DNA of 64,000 nt from Nissolia schottii (GCA_003254905.1 QANU01073503.1:443694-507693); one strand, 5' to 3'. Positions 14,480 to 25,684 are shown, numbered from the stretch's first letter. Translations and numbers: made by a program. Notes: generated by a model from the letters alone, not told the origin.

Positions 14480-14984
14480 TAGGGTGTTCAGCGGGTGGGT
14501 CCGACCCGCAGATCTCTCTTTGGGTTGGGTTAAGTTGGCTCAACGAGTTGATGGGTCAGACTCGCCTGATCCATTATTTGTGTTGGAGGCGATCCATTAT
14601 TTGTGTTGGGTCGGATACTAGGTTCAACTTATTAAAATTGACCCAAACCATTGACCCATAATTTTATTTTTATTATTTTATATATATTAAAAAACAAAAA
14701 ATGTTTTTTTCTTTTTGTTATTAGTATTTTTTTGCCTAAAATCATTTTATGCATCAAAACATGATCTATATTTTTTAATTAAAAAATATGTTTTTTATTA
14801 TAAAAAATTGATTTTTTGTAAAAAAATAAAATTGTGGGTCACCAACCAACCCGACCCGACCCAAACAGGTTGCGAGTCCAGTAGGTATCCATCCAAAAAA
14901 ATAAAACTTGACCCAATTCGACTTTAGTGAGTCTGATCAATTCTAAAATATGGTCGAATCCAACCCGACTCATGTTCACCCGTA
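14480..14984. mobile_element. Non-autonomous hAT element with 8-bp target duplication
   Basis: A 505-bp insert is flanked by perfect 8-bp direct repeats GATATCAC at 14472-14479 and 14985-14992. The ends are imperfect inverted repeats: TAGGGTGTTCAGCGGGT on the left and the reverse complement of a terminus ending ATGTTCACCCGTA on the right. The subterminal regions are rich in GGGTC/GACCC. The core is AT-rich with no transposase, although chance ORFs of 70 and 101 codons occur. An 8-bp duplication with TAGGG-type ends fits the hAT superfamily. Confidence 0.85.
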
Positions 14985-14992
14985 GATATCAC

Positions 14993-15550
14993 ATATCTAA
15001 GTGCAAGTGCAAGTCCGACAAGGATGGTATCTTATTAAAGTTGCTATATATATATATATTAATATTATATTTTATTATATGTTCACTTTATGTTTTTTAC
15101 TACTTCTCTAAGGATATATACGAAAATGATCGAGCTAGCTCATGCTTTCGTGCAGCCGTTCCCACCTTCCTCCATCACAAAATAGAATTAGGGTTTGGTG
15201 AGTTAGGCTCCACACATGTTAAAACACGATGATCACGAGGCGACTCTTATCTCAAGGTCCTAAACAAACCCTAGTAGAAGCTTCTAACCAGGGACAAAAC
15301 CAAAATTTTTGAAAGAGAGGGGCAAACATATATAACATAAAATAAAATAAATATTATTTATCATATAAATTTATATATTAACATTAATTTTTATTTTTTT
15401 ATCTCTATATCATGATGTCCAAAATTATATGTAAATTTATTTCATTAGTTTAATTTTTATTGTGATATCCAAAATTTTATTCTCGCTGTCAATTAATATT
15501 CTTTCTTCCTTATTCTTTTATTTACCATTTTATTATCTCTTTATTTATAC
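14993..15550. other. Intergenic, no gene recognised
   Basis: AT-rich sequence follows the hAT insert. The open frame ending near 15232 overlaps the element boundary and shows no recognisable domain. Confidence 0.45.
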
Positions 15551-15882
15551 CATGTCTTTGCACCAAAATCTTAAGGTAATTGAAGAAATTGTCTTAATTT
15601 ATTGCTTAAAATATTATATAATTATTTTTGATCTTCTATTATTTACTTTATTTGATGTTGATTTAAACTGTCAAGTCAAACTTTAAAGTTTAAATTAATT
15701 AAAATAAAGAAAAGAGATGGATATATCATGTCCGCACACAAAATTTTAAGGTGGTTGAAAAAATTTGTCTTAGTTAATTTATTGCTTAAAAAGCTTGTTT
15801 TTCTTTCCTTCTCTTCTTTACTTTATTCAATGTTAATCTAAATTCTCATGTCAAGTTTTAAAATTTAAATTAATTAATAATC
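15551..15882. repeat. Diverged tandem duplication, unit about 176 bp
   Basis: Two consecutive direct copies start at about 15551 ('catgtctttgcaccaaaatc') and 15727 ('catgtccgcacacaaaattt'). They share 'ttaaggt(a/g)(a/g)ttgaa', 'aatttattgcttaaaa', 'ctttatt(t/c)(g/a)atgtt' and 'tttaaattaatta' in the same order. The copies are clearly diverged, so the duplication is old. Confidence 0.6.
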
Positions 15883-15993
15883 TTTTTCTCTAAAAAGTAT
15901 TGATTTAAGACAAAACTTTTCATTAAAGGTTACACATTTTAGTAATTTAGGCAGATCAAATTAAATAAAATATCATGTATGTTAAAACAAAAA

Positions 15994-16512
15994 GGTGTGG
16001 GGGGGGGTGTTTTGACAAGTGCTCTTCATGTGCATTTGTTGGAAAAATCATATTAGTATTATTATGCTAAATTGATATCGCTACAAGAAAAACATAATTT
16101 TGCGCAAGTTTGATTTGCATTAGACGGTGATTTTAAATTGTCGCTAAATACTTTACTAGCGGTCTAAAAAATGTTGTGCATACCGCTATTCTTAAACCTT
16201 TTGGCAGTGGACCAGTGGTAATTGTTGGTAAAAAAAAATTACCGCTAAGTTTTTGTGGTGTGTCAGTTTTAAAATTAAGTAAAATTATGTTCGACTTTTC
16301 TAATTTATAAAATGAATTTTTGTTAATAAACCCTTTTTAATGTGTAAAAAGGTAAGTTTTTATTGAATAAGTAAAATTTTTAAGTGTTAAATGCATTAAT
16401 AACATTAAACCTTTTAAATTATTTTATTTTAGACTTCTTAACAAAATTGTCTAATGAGATGTTTAACAAATAACAGCACGACCATATTAATGACACCCCC
16501 CCCCCCCACATC
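15994..16512. repeat. Inverted repeat with G-tract/C-tract ends, about 520 bp
   Basis: The left end is AGGTGTGGGGGGGGGTGT. The right end is its complement, with a C-run at 16496-16507 followed by ACATCT. Arms are only about 18 bp and dominated by the homopolymer. A smaller CACTA-like element sits inside. It could be an element with G-rich termini or a coincidence of two homopolymers. No clear target duplication was found. Confidence 0.4.
16079..16262. mobile_element. CACTA-like miniature element
   Basis: The left end 'cgctacaagaaaaac' resembles the CACTACAAGAAAAA terminus typical of plant CACTA (En/Spm) elements. The right end 'aagtttttgtggtgtg' is its approximate reverse complement. The interior has diverged inverted segments with 'ttgtcgctaaata', 'agcggtctaaaa' and 'ttaccgctaagttt'. 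The expected 3-bp duplication is not clear. There is no transposase. Confidence 0.5.
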
Positions 16513-17310
16513 TTTAGCTGAATTTATTGACAAAACTTTGCGATGGTATTTTCGTAATATTGATTAACCTTTAAACATATCAAATGGTGAAAATATCTCT
16601 TATTTGATGTTTTTAAAAATCAAGGTCTTTCCCATCACGAATATTGCTGTGCTTAATTTTTCAAAAAAAAATTATTACTGTGAATAATTTTTAACTAAAA
16701 GTTAACGTACCGAGAAAAAAAAAAGTTGAAACGTTCAAATTGCAAAAATATTCCTCGGTATGCTGAGAAGGATATAAATTTCATATTTTATGCAAAATAT
16801 TCAATATTCCAATTACAACAAAGTCAGAACTACAATGCTGTTTTAGACAAAGAATATTGTTATTAACACTGTCATTACCTCACGTGATTTGACATTTATT
16901 TTTCCGAAATACAATCTTCAATTTAGTCTTTTGAATGAAAAAAAAATATTAAATCTTAAAGAGTTTTGTCTAATAAAAATTAAAATTTCCTTTTTTATAA
17001 TAAAACAAAATTAATTTCTACAGGACAAAGTTCTTCGAGAGTTAATTGAATAATTTATTTGCTTAGAAAATCATAACTTCATTAAACATGACAAAAGACG
17101 AACTACAAAGAATTTTTAATATACTATATATTATGTAATTATAACTCATCATATCGTATTATGTGTAAAATTTGACATTTCACGAAGAGTTCAAGTCATT
17201 TAAAAATGTGATCACATTATATCATTTTTTTTAATTCTTAATCATATTATATCATTTGATACAAGGTAACTTACGTCGATATTAAACGCAAACATGAAAC
17301 GTACTTAGTA
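16513..17310. other. Intergenic, no gene recognised
   Basis: AT-rich sequence without any notable open frame, repeat with clear ends, or RNA gene. Confidence 0.45.
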
Positions 17311-17667
17311 AACTAAACGGGATATGAATAAAAGGTTTAATATTGATATATGATCGGTATAAAAATTATATTGTCAAACAATAATATATTACCATATTGT
17401 TAAAATGATTGACTTTTTTTTTTACATAAAATATATGACTTTTATCATAATTACTTAATAAGTCATATATAATTAATTATTAACATATTGATAAATTAAA
17501 CCGGATATACATAAAATGTTTAATTTTGATATATCATTAATATACAAATTATTTATATTGTCAAATAATGATGTATTACTATATTGTTAAAAATGTTTGA
17601 CTTTTTTTTTTATAAATAAAGTGTGACTTTTATCATAACTGCTTCATAATTCATATATAATTAAATG
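17311..17667. repeat. Diverged tandem duplication, unit about 180 bp
   Basis: Two direct copies start at about 17311 and 17493. Both contain 'ggatat(g/a)(a/c)ataaaa', 'gatatat(g/c)at', 'ttgtcaaa(c/t)aat', 'tattgttaaaa', 'gacttttttttttta', 'gacttttatcataa' and 'tcatatataatta' in order. No coding potential. Confidence 0.6.
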
Positions 17668-18341
17668 TGATTATTTAATGTTGTAAAACACTTGCACTAA
17701 CATTGTAGCAACATTAATTTTAAAATAAATCATATATTGACTAACTAGTGTACAATTATTACTTAATACTTTTTTTTATCAAATGCATGCTTATATCAGA
17801 GATACAGTGGGTGGATCATCAGGGTATTTCCAATGTTTCTTATTCAATATTAAATTTGTTTAAGGTCAACCAAATAGTTATTTAATTAAAACAAATACTC
17901 TATTTTATGTTTTTCAACTCTACTAATGTTCTATATCCGAAAAGAATATTACTTTTAATATCCTGATAATAGAAACAAAGGTTCTTTCTACAAAAAAATA
18001 AAGACTAATAATGTTCGTGCAAAAATATAAAAATAAAAATATCCCAAATCCTTACCTATATTCTATCAGAGAGGGTTCTTAATTAGAAAGTTCTTCCCTC
18101 ATATTAACTAAACTAACACAAAGGTTCAGTTACAAAACAGAATATTCTTCACTAAGAAAAATCTTTTATATTCATTTAACCAAAGTATAAATATTATAAA
18201 TATTCCTACAGAAAATGAGATCACTATATTATTTTTCTCAAGGAACGTTGTAAAGATATCCGTTATAGCTCAATAAATAGACAATGTTATTCGTTTTGTT
18301 TCTTTATGTTCCCTTTTATGTTTCACGGTCAATTTTTATCC
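17668..18341. other. Intergenic, no gene recognised
   Basis: AT-rich sequence in which I found no gene, RNA or repeat with clear ends. Confidence 0.45.
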
Positions 18342-18349
18342 CTAATTCA

Positions 18350-18460
18350 TTAGAGTGTGTTTGGTATAAGAATAAAAATAGAGCATAGTTTTTTCATGAA
18401 AATGGTTTATGTTTACATAAAAAGTTTCTCCCCAACTTTTATCTTCCCACCAAACACACA
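18350..18460. mobile_element. Small MITE with GTGTGTTTGG inverted ends
   Basis: An insert of about 110 bp has ends reading TTAGAGTGTGTTTGGT on the left and the complement of TGTGTGTTTGGTGGG on the right. The flanks carry the direct repeat CTAATTCA at 18342-18349 and 18461-18468. The interior is a weak palindrome around 'catgaaaatggtttatgtttac'. An 8-bp duplication would suit hAT, but the CTAA/TTAG overlap leaves PIF-like alternatives open. Confidence 0.55.
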
Positions 18461-18514
18461 CTAATTCAAAATTCAATGGTGCAGTTTAATTTGGTTAGAA
18501 GTATAAATTTTAAA

Positions 18515-19047
18515 AATAAATAAATATGTTTTTAATCCTTTATAAATTTTGAATTTTACGTTTTATTTTTTATAATTTTTTTTTAAAAAAAATCGTCCAT
18601 CATGAAAAAAAATTGTAAAGTTTTAGTCTCTACCGTCATGTTAAGCCATTAACTGCTGACTTGATAGTTAATGTGGTCGCGTGACAGCTCACGTGTGACA
18701 CACGTGACACGATTTACCCAACCATTACTTCCTTTGCTTACTCGTGTTGCTCTTAACATACACTTATTGTCTTCTTCTTCTCTGCTACAGCTCCTGGAGC
18801 CGCCAGCCTCGCCACTGTTAGCGAAGCGACGTCACCCACACACCCTTACCTGCTTCTCTCCTCCCCCTCTCTCTCACATTCGTCATGTGACCAAGTTAAT
18901 TGTTACGTCAGCAGTTAATGATTTAACATAACATCAAAGACTAAAACCTTATAAAAAAATTACGAGAGACGAATTTTAACAAAAAAAATTTATGAGGGAT
19001 AAAATACAAAATTTAAAATTATGAGAAATTAAAAACATATTTAACCC
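18515..19047. mobile_element. Large fold-back element (Mutator-like or unclassified), GGGTTAAATATG type
   Basis: Both halves are diverged reverse complements over about 200 bp each. The outer part reads AAATATGTTTTTAAT on the left and ATTAAAAACATATTTAACCC on the right. The inner parts share 'gttttagtctctaccgtcatgttaagccattaactgctgac' and its complement (broken here by a few mismatches). The loop contains several CACGTG/GTCACGTG-type motifs and a chance 86-codon ORF. It resembles 25726-26783 in layout (GGGTTAA ends, ACGTG-rich centre), so the two are probably related. Confidence 0.65.
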
Positions 19048-20578
19048 TTTAAATAATCAATTTTTATTTATAATTTTAGAAACCAAATAGATCATAAAAA
19101 TAATGTAGTTATAACGAAACAATATTATTTGTACATTTATTAATGATCATAATTCAAATATCTATATATAATAAAATAAGCTGAATTTTTTGATTGCTTA
19201 AAAGGTGTTGGCCATCAACGGACGCTAATCCTCATTTGAGATTTCATTATTACCAAAGTGAGTATGTTTCTTCTAAGTGCCAACGAAGCCTTTTCCATAT
19301 GCATACTATCACGAACCCATAACCAAATACTTAAAGAACCTCACCATTTGAATGGTTCATATAAGTATGATTTAATTATTTAAATGTACTAACAAATATA
19401 AATGAATTTTATAAAACTATTATCCAATCATATACTCACATTAACACATATAATTACTACTATCTCTGGCCACTAATAAGTGACGTTTTTTTATTTCTAA
19501 ATACATTGTTGGCTCAATGTATGTGAATTTAATTATGTATCTAAAAAGTCATTGAATGTATAATACATTAAGTAAAAAACAAATCTAAAATATCAAAAGT
19601 GACATATAATAATGTTCAAATAAAGTATATATTGTGAAAAGGTGAGAGCGCTATATATTTCCAAATAATTTAGAATTTCTCATATGTTTTATTCACTTCC
19701 GATTTGATGAGCAGGTAAATAATTCCACGTGCAATAGCTTTCATCAGTTTTTGGGGACCTCTCCTTTTGTGATATGCATGTTTTATTTGAGCATACATTA
19801 ATTTACTTCTCTTTTTTTTTTTCTGGCCAAGCGGTGTTTGATGTTGACAGCGACAAATTCTCATTCGATGTTTTGAGATCATCGAAGTAAGTATACTGCT
19901 TACAACAAAGTCCTTCTCCATACACACCACTAATAATCGAAACTTTTACTAAATGTATGAAGAACTCGGTCATCTATGTTAATTTACTTGTTTGGAAAGA
20001 ATCCTCTTACCCCCGTACGCTGAGGATTTGATTTACATATCACACCTTACATATTTCCTTTTCTGTACTCTTTTGTGTGTTTTTATTAGCTGACCTATAT
20101 TTTTCACCAAAAATAGCTCTTCTGCTTCTTTGTTTGATATCTTGTTTGCCTTAATTTGGCACCCCTGTTGCTGCAAGAACATGCCATGTGATAAATTATA
20201 TATGCATGCATCAGCAAAAGAAAGGTCTGTTTTTGTCCACAAAATTGTGTAAGGACATCATATCCAATATTAGCAATCAATTGTAAAATGGATTTTTCTC
20301 GATAATACAACAAAATCCTATTTCATGTTTTTGCTTAACCCTTTTATTACGCCCAAGCTAAGCTTGATGTTGCTAATATCTAGCGAGAGGAGTGAGGAGG
20401 GAAAGAAGTGAGAGCAAATGAGAATTCAACTCTTTACCCAAACGTCACTAATCTCTAAGTCACTTAGGATCAAGGGTGTCACTTGAGCTATTGCTCATTG
20501 GCCGCTGAAATCATTTTAGAGAAGCTAATTTAATTGATTTAAAATTTTAGAGAGGACCATTCAAAGTATTAATTGCTC
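19048..20578. other. Intergenic with a Stowaway-like remnant at about 19463-19632
   Basis: Within it, 'cactaataagtgacgttttttta' near 19470 and 'aaaagtgacatataataatgtt' near 19595 form weak inverted ends, as expected from an old Stowaway-like element. Minus-strand ORFs of 69-86 codons at 19670-20313 show no domain I recognise and are likely chance. No RNA gene seen. Confidence 0.4.
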
Positions 20579-20590
20579 TAAATTTTCTTT

Positions 20591-20775
20591 TTTTTTTTTT
20601 GGTAGACGAAAGAGCTAAAGCTCAAAAGAAAAGAAACAAAAACTAGCCTCCACGAGGTCACGCTATCTGAATCAGATCATTTAAAAGTAAAGTGCGAGTA
20701 TTCGCCGGGACCACATCAAAATAAGCGATCTCAAAGTTATCAAGGTTATGACTCATATTGGCGAGACAATCAGCA
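20591..20775 (-). mobile_element. 5'-truncated LINE (L1-type) 3' end with target duplication
   Basis: The insert lies between perfect 12-bp direct repeats TAAATTTTCTTT at 20579-20590 and 20776-20787. It begins on the plus strand with a T-run, which is the poly-A tail of a minus-strand insertion. Reading the minus strand gives the C-terminal tail of a LINE RNase H region (ADCLANMSHNLDNFEIAYFD, then VVPANT), ending at a stop at 20658-20660. The family feature is an A-D-x-L-A motif near the end of RNase H. Target duplication, poly-A and 5' truncation together indicate target-primed reverse transcription. Confidence 0.85.
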
Positions 20776-20787
20776 TAAATTTTCTTT

Positions 20788-23700
20788 AAAAAGACCTCTC
20801 ACAAATCAAAACTATATCATTTAACATAAAATAATACTAAACAGCCCGACTACTTGCCCAATTTGACAAACGTGTATCATTACAATTTTAAAATTAACAT
20901 CCATCTACATGACAATGCGAAATCCACATTTTTTTAATATGTGAAAATTGTACTTGTCACATAGGTTGAACATGTACAATTCTTTTATTCAGTTCGGGCT
21001 CAATAGCATGTTAAAGAGAACTCAAAAAGCTCTCTCTAAATAGTTTCTCCAATATTAAGACTCAAAGCAACAATTGAGAAGAGCTTTTTGGCCAACTCAG
21101 ATGAACGTTCATCTTAAACAAATTGGTCGGCGACTATTTTCAAAGACAAAATCTTTACTGCTTCACTCAATTTAATTATATATTTATATAAGGGCTTGTA
21201 TACCAATCACTTATTTTTCCATGGTCCAACCGACCAAAATCATGTAATGCAGAGAGCACTACTTGCCATATATGTGAGGCAATAATTTCGATCGTTAATT
21301 CCTTTGCATACAATTTTATCCACATCACGAGCCACCAAGAAATTAATGACCCAAAAAAAAATAAAAAAACCAAGGTGGCAGTGACTAAAAGCTAGTATAT
21401 ATGTATGAGTCTTTGAAAATTTATCAAGCTACTTTTCAATATTGGTTGCCAAGTTCATTGAACTCTGTCCCAACCTTCAAATTCTTTGCCACTGCTGACA
21501 TATGCACGCTTACAACAATTTACATTAATGTGCGCAGTTTCAGCATTATTATTGAATGAATGAATTGCAAAACTTTATGTTAGCATCAAGGGGTGTGTGC
21601 GCGCCTTGGACTATATCTATATCACACCACCACCAAAGGGTCATGCATCTTTTGGGCTTATCCATAATTTTCTTCAAAGCTGTCGTGTTCAACTTTTCTT
21701 TAAAAATTTGGACTCATAATACGATTTAAAGTCCTACATACACAAAATAAATAAATAAATAAATCATAAACTAACCTAGCCTGTGATACTCCATCCATTT
21801 TAATTCAACTGTCGTGTTTTTTTTTTTTTGAAAAAAATATATATACTTTATTAACCACAGAAAGAAATTGATACCAATTTAACTGCCTGATTAGTATATA
21901 AATTAAGGGGGGAAAAAAGAATGTTCATAATAGTTATGCAATCTTTAAATTAATGAAATTACCTCTATTGATGCATTTAACAATATAATATTTTCTTCGT
22001 CGTAATTATAGAAACTCAGAGAGTTGTCAACCTATTATTATTAAATAAAGGAAGTTGTGTATTAACGTAAAATTGATGAAGGTAGTTGGTGAATCGAGCC
22101 CTTAACCAAAGGTTTTTAATTGAAGTCCTGAAAAAAAAAAAAAAAGAATTCTTCATTGTCGGTATGATATCTTATGGCAATGGAGTACAAGGAATCACCA
22201 TATGCTAACCCCAAATATGTGCTTATGGGCCTTCAATAAATTAAGCAGCTCAATTGTGTTTGGAAATGAAGATAGTCATTCCTATAAATTTTTAAGCACG
22301 AGGGCCCATCCCAAATGGGCCAAAGCAAACCCCATGTCTCTGATAATATCATGCAGATGCTGCATTGTCTTCCCAGAAGGAGGGGGCTTGACCCTCCGGC
22401 GATTAAAAACTGGTCAAATTTGTTTCTTGCACAGAACATGCTTCTTTTATCATCATAGCATGATTAATCAGCAAATCCTCCCATTCTCTCTGTATTCTTC
22501 TGTGCAGATGGATGAACTTGTTTTTGTTTTGGATGCCGCAATGCTTCGGCGTCTTCATGTTGCAAGTGTGTGTAATGTAATTTTTCAATTGATCAATTCA
22601 CGGAAACAATGATCTTGAAATTTATGATTATCATAGTGTATGTAAAATTAAGAACGAGAGGCACATACCCAGATCCATATCGTGATTGGATGGAATTAAC
22701 AAATTCTTTTCCCCTCTCTTCCTTTGTACCTCTCAACTCCTTCTAATGGTGAGAATAACGTTTTCTTTAGCAGACCTCAAACTCTAATTGATTCGTGATT
22801 CTTTGGAATCCTTAAATCTTTTTTTTTTAGAGTAACGCCATCTTTTTTGTAAGGGAGAGGGGAGGGTCAGTTTTACTAAAATACCCCCCACTAACTATAT
22901 CATATCTTATAGAATCAATTGTCATCATCTTGATTCCCTTTGATTAGAGTTAGTATCACCATAAATTACATGGACCAAATCTTTACGACACTGTGCATCT
23001 CCAAAACATAACCATTATTTGCATAGGAGATTCTTCGGTACTCACAACCTTCTTTGTTACTTTACAGTCTTCCTGACAGCTTGTTATTTATTTCAGTTAC
23101 TCATTATTACTCTTTTTTGTTGACAAACCTTGGTAACCTCTCATCATTTGGTTTTACTTTGAGATAATATATCTTGCCACTTCTATTCATAAGTCTATTG
23201 CCATTTCAGCGTGTTAAAAAATGACATGCATTAACCTTGGAGCAAGGTTTTTGCCATATACTTGCCATTGTTCTCATTGTGAGAAGCATGAGGGCAAAAC
23301 ATAATAATAAAACCATGAGGGCAAAACGCATCCCAATTATTGAATGGCAAAACTCAAGCCTCTTGGACTACCAAAAGCAACACTTCCTCAACATCATTGA
23401 TTGCCTTGAAAGCAATAAACATCTCTGGCTGAACTCACGACACAATCTCAGGTCAAATTAGTAAGGGCTCCATCATGTAAATAGTGTATGGTATCTCCTC
23501 TTTAACCTGCTGTTGTAGCCTCTGCTTGCATCAGGTTTGATGGCTCTGCTTCACCCTCATTGAGTTTTATTGAAGGTTTGGTTTAGTTTTGTTGCTCTTG
23601 GAGCAACAGTGTGATTGAATCAAATTATGTGGACATGAACCATCCCCAGACAAAGTGCACATCAAAATTGTATGTACACGTCATGAGGGAGTGTCTATGT

Positions 23701-23788
23701 TAGACATTTGATGCAGAGTTTTGGTGCACCAAAGAGGTCACCACTATGTGTAATAGAGACAACACCTGTACATGAACCATTACTGTAT
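20788..23788. other. Intergenic, including the 3' flank of the PPR gene
   Basis: ORFs of up to 136 codons (22202-22612) and 74 codons (23237-23461) show no recognisable domain. The part closest to 23789 is probably the 3' untranslated region of the minus-strand PPR gene. A-runs and T-runs occur at about 21821-21830 and 22130-22145. No structural RNA identified. Confidence 0.4.
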
Positions 23789-25684
23789 TCATCCCTGATT
23801 ATCAATTTCAACTGTACTGAATCCAGCTTCCTTAACCATACTTTCTCCCTCTGTTTCAAGTACCCCATAATTTCCTACTGTAGCATCAGTTTGCTTCATT
23901 TCTTGCATTCTTATAAGATCTGAGATTCTTCCAGCAGCAGCATAAGTGCCTGAAATTAGGAGTGAATCTGTAGGGTGCTCTGTATAAATGGTTCTTAGCA
24001 CATCTTTCACACATTCCCCTAATTTAACGTCTCCATAGACTCGGCATGCAGAAAGAAGCGTTCGCCATGCGGTTGCATCGCCCTTAATGGGCAGGCTCTT
24101 GATTAGATTATGTGCTTCATGTAGCATTCCTGCTCGACCCAGAAGATCAATAAGGCATCCATAATGTTCAACCTGTGGTGAAAATCCATACTCCTGAACC
24201 ATGCACTTAAAAGATTCCATCCCCTCAATCACAAGCCCTCCATGGCTACAAGCAGTAAGAATTGCCAAAAATGTAACTTCATTTGGTCTAAAGCCCTCAT
24301 TACCCATCCTATTGAAAAGCTTAATGGCATTAGTTGGCTGCCCATGAACTCCATGGCCTGAAATCATGGCTGTCCAGGCTTTTACATCTTTACCGTCCAT
24401 CCTCTCAAAAATGTCCATGGCTTCATCTAGAAAGCCACATTTAGCATACATGTCAACAAGAGCAGTTCCAAGAACTGCATCCACCTTTAGTTTCTCCTCT
24501 TCGATAAAACTAGTAATGTATCGAACAACTTGCATGGAGCTGGTCGCAGGGCAAGCCGAAAGCAGCCCCGCCAACGTAGAAGAATCAGGTTTCACACCTT
24601 GAAGTCTCATTTGCTGCAGCAAAGCCACTGCTTCTCCAACCAAACCATTCCTTGCAAACTTTCCTATTAAACAGTTCCACAAGACAACATCCTTTTCGGC
24701 AATGCCTTCGAAAACCCTGCGCGCCAAATAAACGTGACCCGTTTTTGCATACAGATCAACCAATGCAGTAAGAACATTCAAATTCGAACCAAGTCCAATT
24801 CTGATACAGTACCCATGGAGACACATCCCTCCAACAAAACTCCCCAACTCACCAGCTGCAGACAAAAGACTCAAGGCAGTGGCAACACCTGATCTAACCC
24901 CATCCCAACACATCTTCCAGAACAAATCAAAAACCAACTTAGGCTCAGAAGCAAGAAGATACCCACCCATCAAAGTGTTCCATGAAACCAAGTCATTCCC
25001 TTGTGGAAATTCATCAAACACCTTGTGGGCATCGACAATTCTCCTGCATACACAATAGAAATGCAAAAGGGTGTTCTTCAAATCAACAAAAACACCATTC
25101 CCAGACCTCACAACAATCCCATGGACCCCTTGGCCAACCCCAACATCCAAAACCCTACCACAAGCCTTGATCACAGTGATGAAAGAGAACTGATCCATCA
25201 AAATTCCACTGTTCCTCAGTTCATTGAAAACGGGCAAGGCCCTGTTGGGGAAATTGCTGGCGGAGTAGCCCCTAAGCATTGTGTTGAACATGAAAAGGTT
25301 AGGGTTTTGAACGGAACCGAAAATAGAGGCTGCGTAGGCCATGTCTACAATTGCAGCCGCAAGGAGCTTGCTGAGAGTGAAGGGAACGTTGGTGAAAGAG
25401 GTCTTGACCATAAAGGCATGAACTTGACGGGTTTCGGAGGCGCTTTTGCACGATTTCAAGAGAAGATCGAGGTTTTGATGCAGTGATTCGAAAGAGGAGT
25501 GGGTGAGGCATAGTTGGAAACTGTGCCTTAGCCTTAGCGAAGCATTGGCCAAAGTCATGAATGAGGGAATGCGCGAAAAGACTCGAGCTTCTTGCTTCGC
25601 GGGCGGTGATAGCCAAAGATGCGACGGACTGGTCGCCGGAGAGAGCTTTCGGCGGTTGAAATATAGAGGGAAGAGAAGAGACAT
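23789..25684 (-). CDS. Pentatricopeptide repeat protein, PLS class with E-type tail, intronless
   Basis: A single 631-residue open frame. PPR proteins of this class bind organelle RNA in a sequence-specific way and act in editing, splicing or stability. Successive P, L and S motifs are readable from about residue 75, for example LFMFNTMLRGYSASNFPNRA, DLVSWNTLMGGYL, DVVLWNCLIGKFARNGLVGEA, DVKAWTAMISGHGVHGQPTNA and VEHYGCLIDLLGRAGMLHEA. The end has an E-like motif (TAWRTLLSACRVYGDVKLGE, then GTYAAAGR) closing with KEAGFSTVEID. There is no DYW deaminase domain. An insertion of about 15 residues precedes the closing motif. The N-terminus is rich in R, S and hydrophobic residues, fitting organelle import. 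A second in-frame Met at residue 43 (codon 25556-25558) is a possible start. From memory it most resembles Arabidopsis At1g26900 (mitochondrial), which is unchecked. Confidence 0.92.
   Translation of the reverse strand: MSLLFPLYFNRRKLSPATSPSHLWLSPPAKQEARVFSRIPSFMTLANASLRLRHSFQLCLTHSSFESLHQNLDLLLKSCKSASETRQVHAFMVKTSFTNVPFTLSKLLAAAIVDMAYAASIFGSVQNPNLFMFNTMLRGYSASNFPNRALPVFNELRNSGILMDQFSFITVIKACGRVLDVGVGQGVHGIVVRSGNGVFVDLKNTLLHFYCVCRRIVDAHKVFDEFPQGNDLVSWNTLMGGYLLASEPKLVFDLFWKMCWDGVRSGVATALSLLSAAGELGSFVGGMCLHGYCIRIGLGSNLNVLTALVDLYAKTGHVYLARRVFEGIAEKDVVLWNCLIGKFARNGLVGEAVALLQQMRLQGVKPDSSTLAGLLSACPATSSMQVVRYITSFIEEEKLKVDAVLGTALVDMYAKCGFLDEAMDIFERMDGKDVKAWTAMISGHGVHGQPTNAIKLFNRMGNEGFRPNEVTFLAILTACSHGGLVIEGMESFKCMVQEYGFSPQVEHYGCLIDLLGRAGMLHEAHNLIKSLPIKGDATAWRTLLSACRVYGDVKLGECVKDVLRTIYTEHPTDSLLISGTYAAAGRISDLIRMQEMKQTDATVGNYGVLETEGESMVKEAGFSTVEIDNQG

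Noticed and set aside
18671..18931. 86-codon frame with Leu/Ser/Pro-rich product
   Set aside because: It lies wholly in the loop of a fold-back element and shows no domain.
22202..22612. 136-codon plus-strand frame
   Set aside because: No recognisable domain, three overlapping frames on the other strand, and no splice or promoter context.
25001..25486. 161-codon plus-strand frame
   Set aside because: It is antisense to the PPR gene, which has clear family motifs on the other strand.
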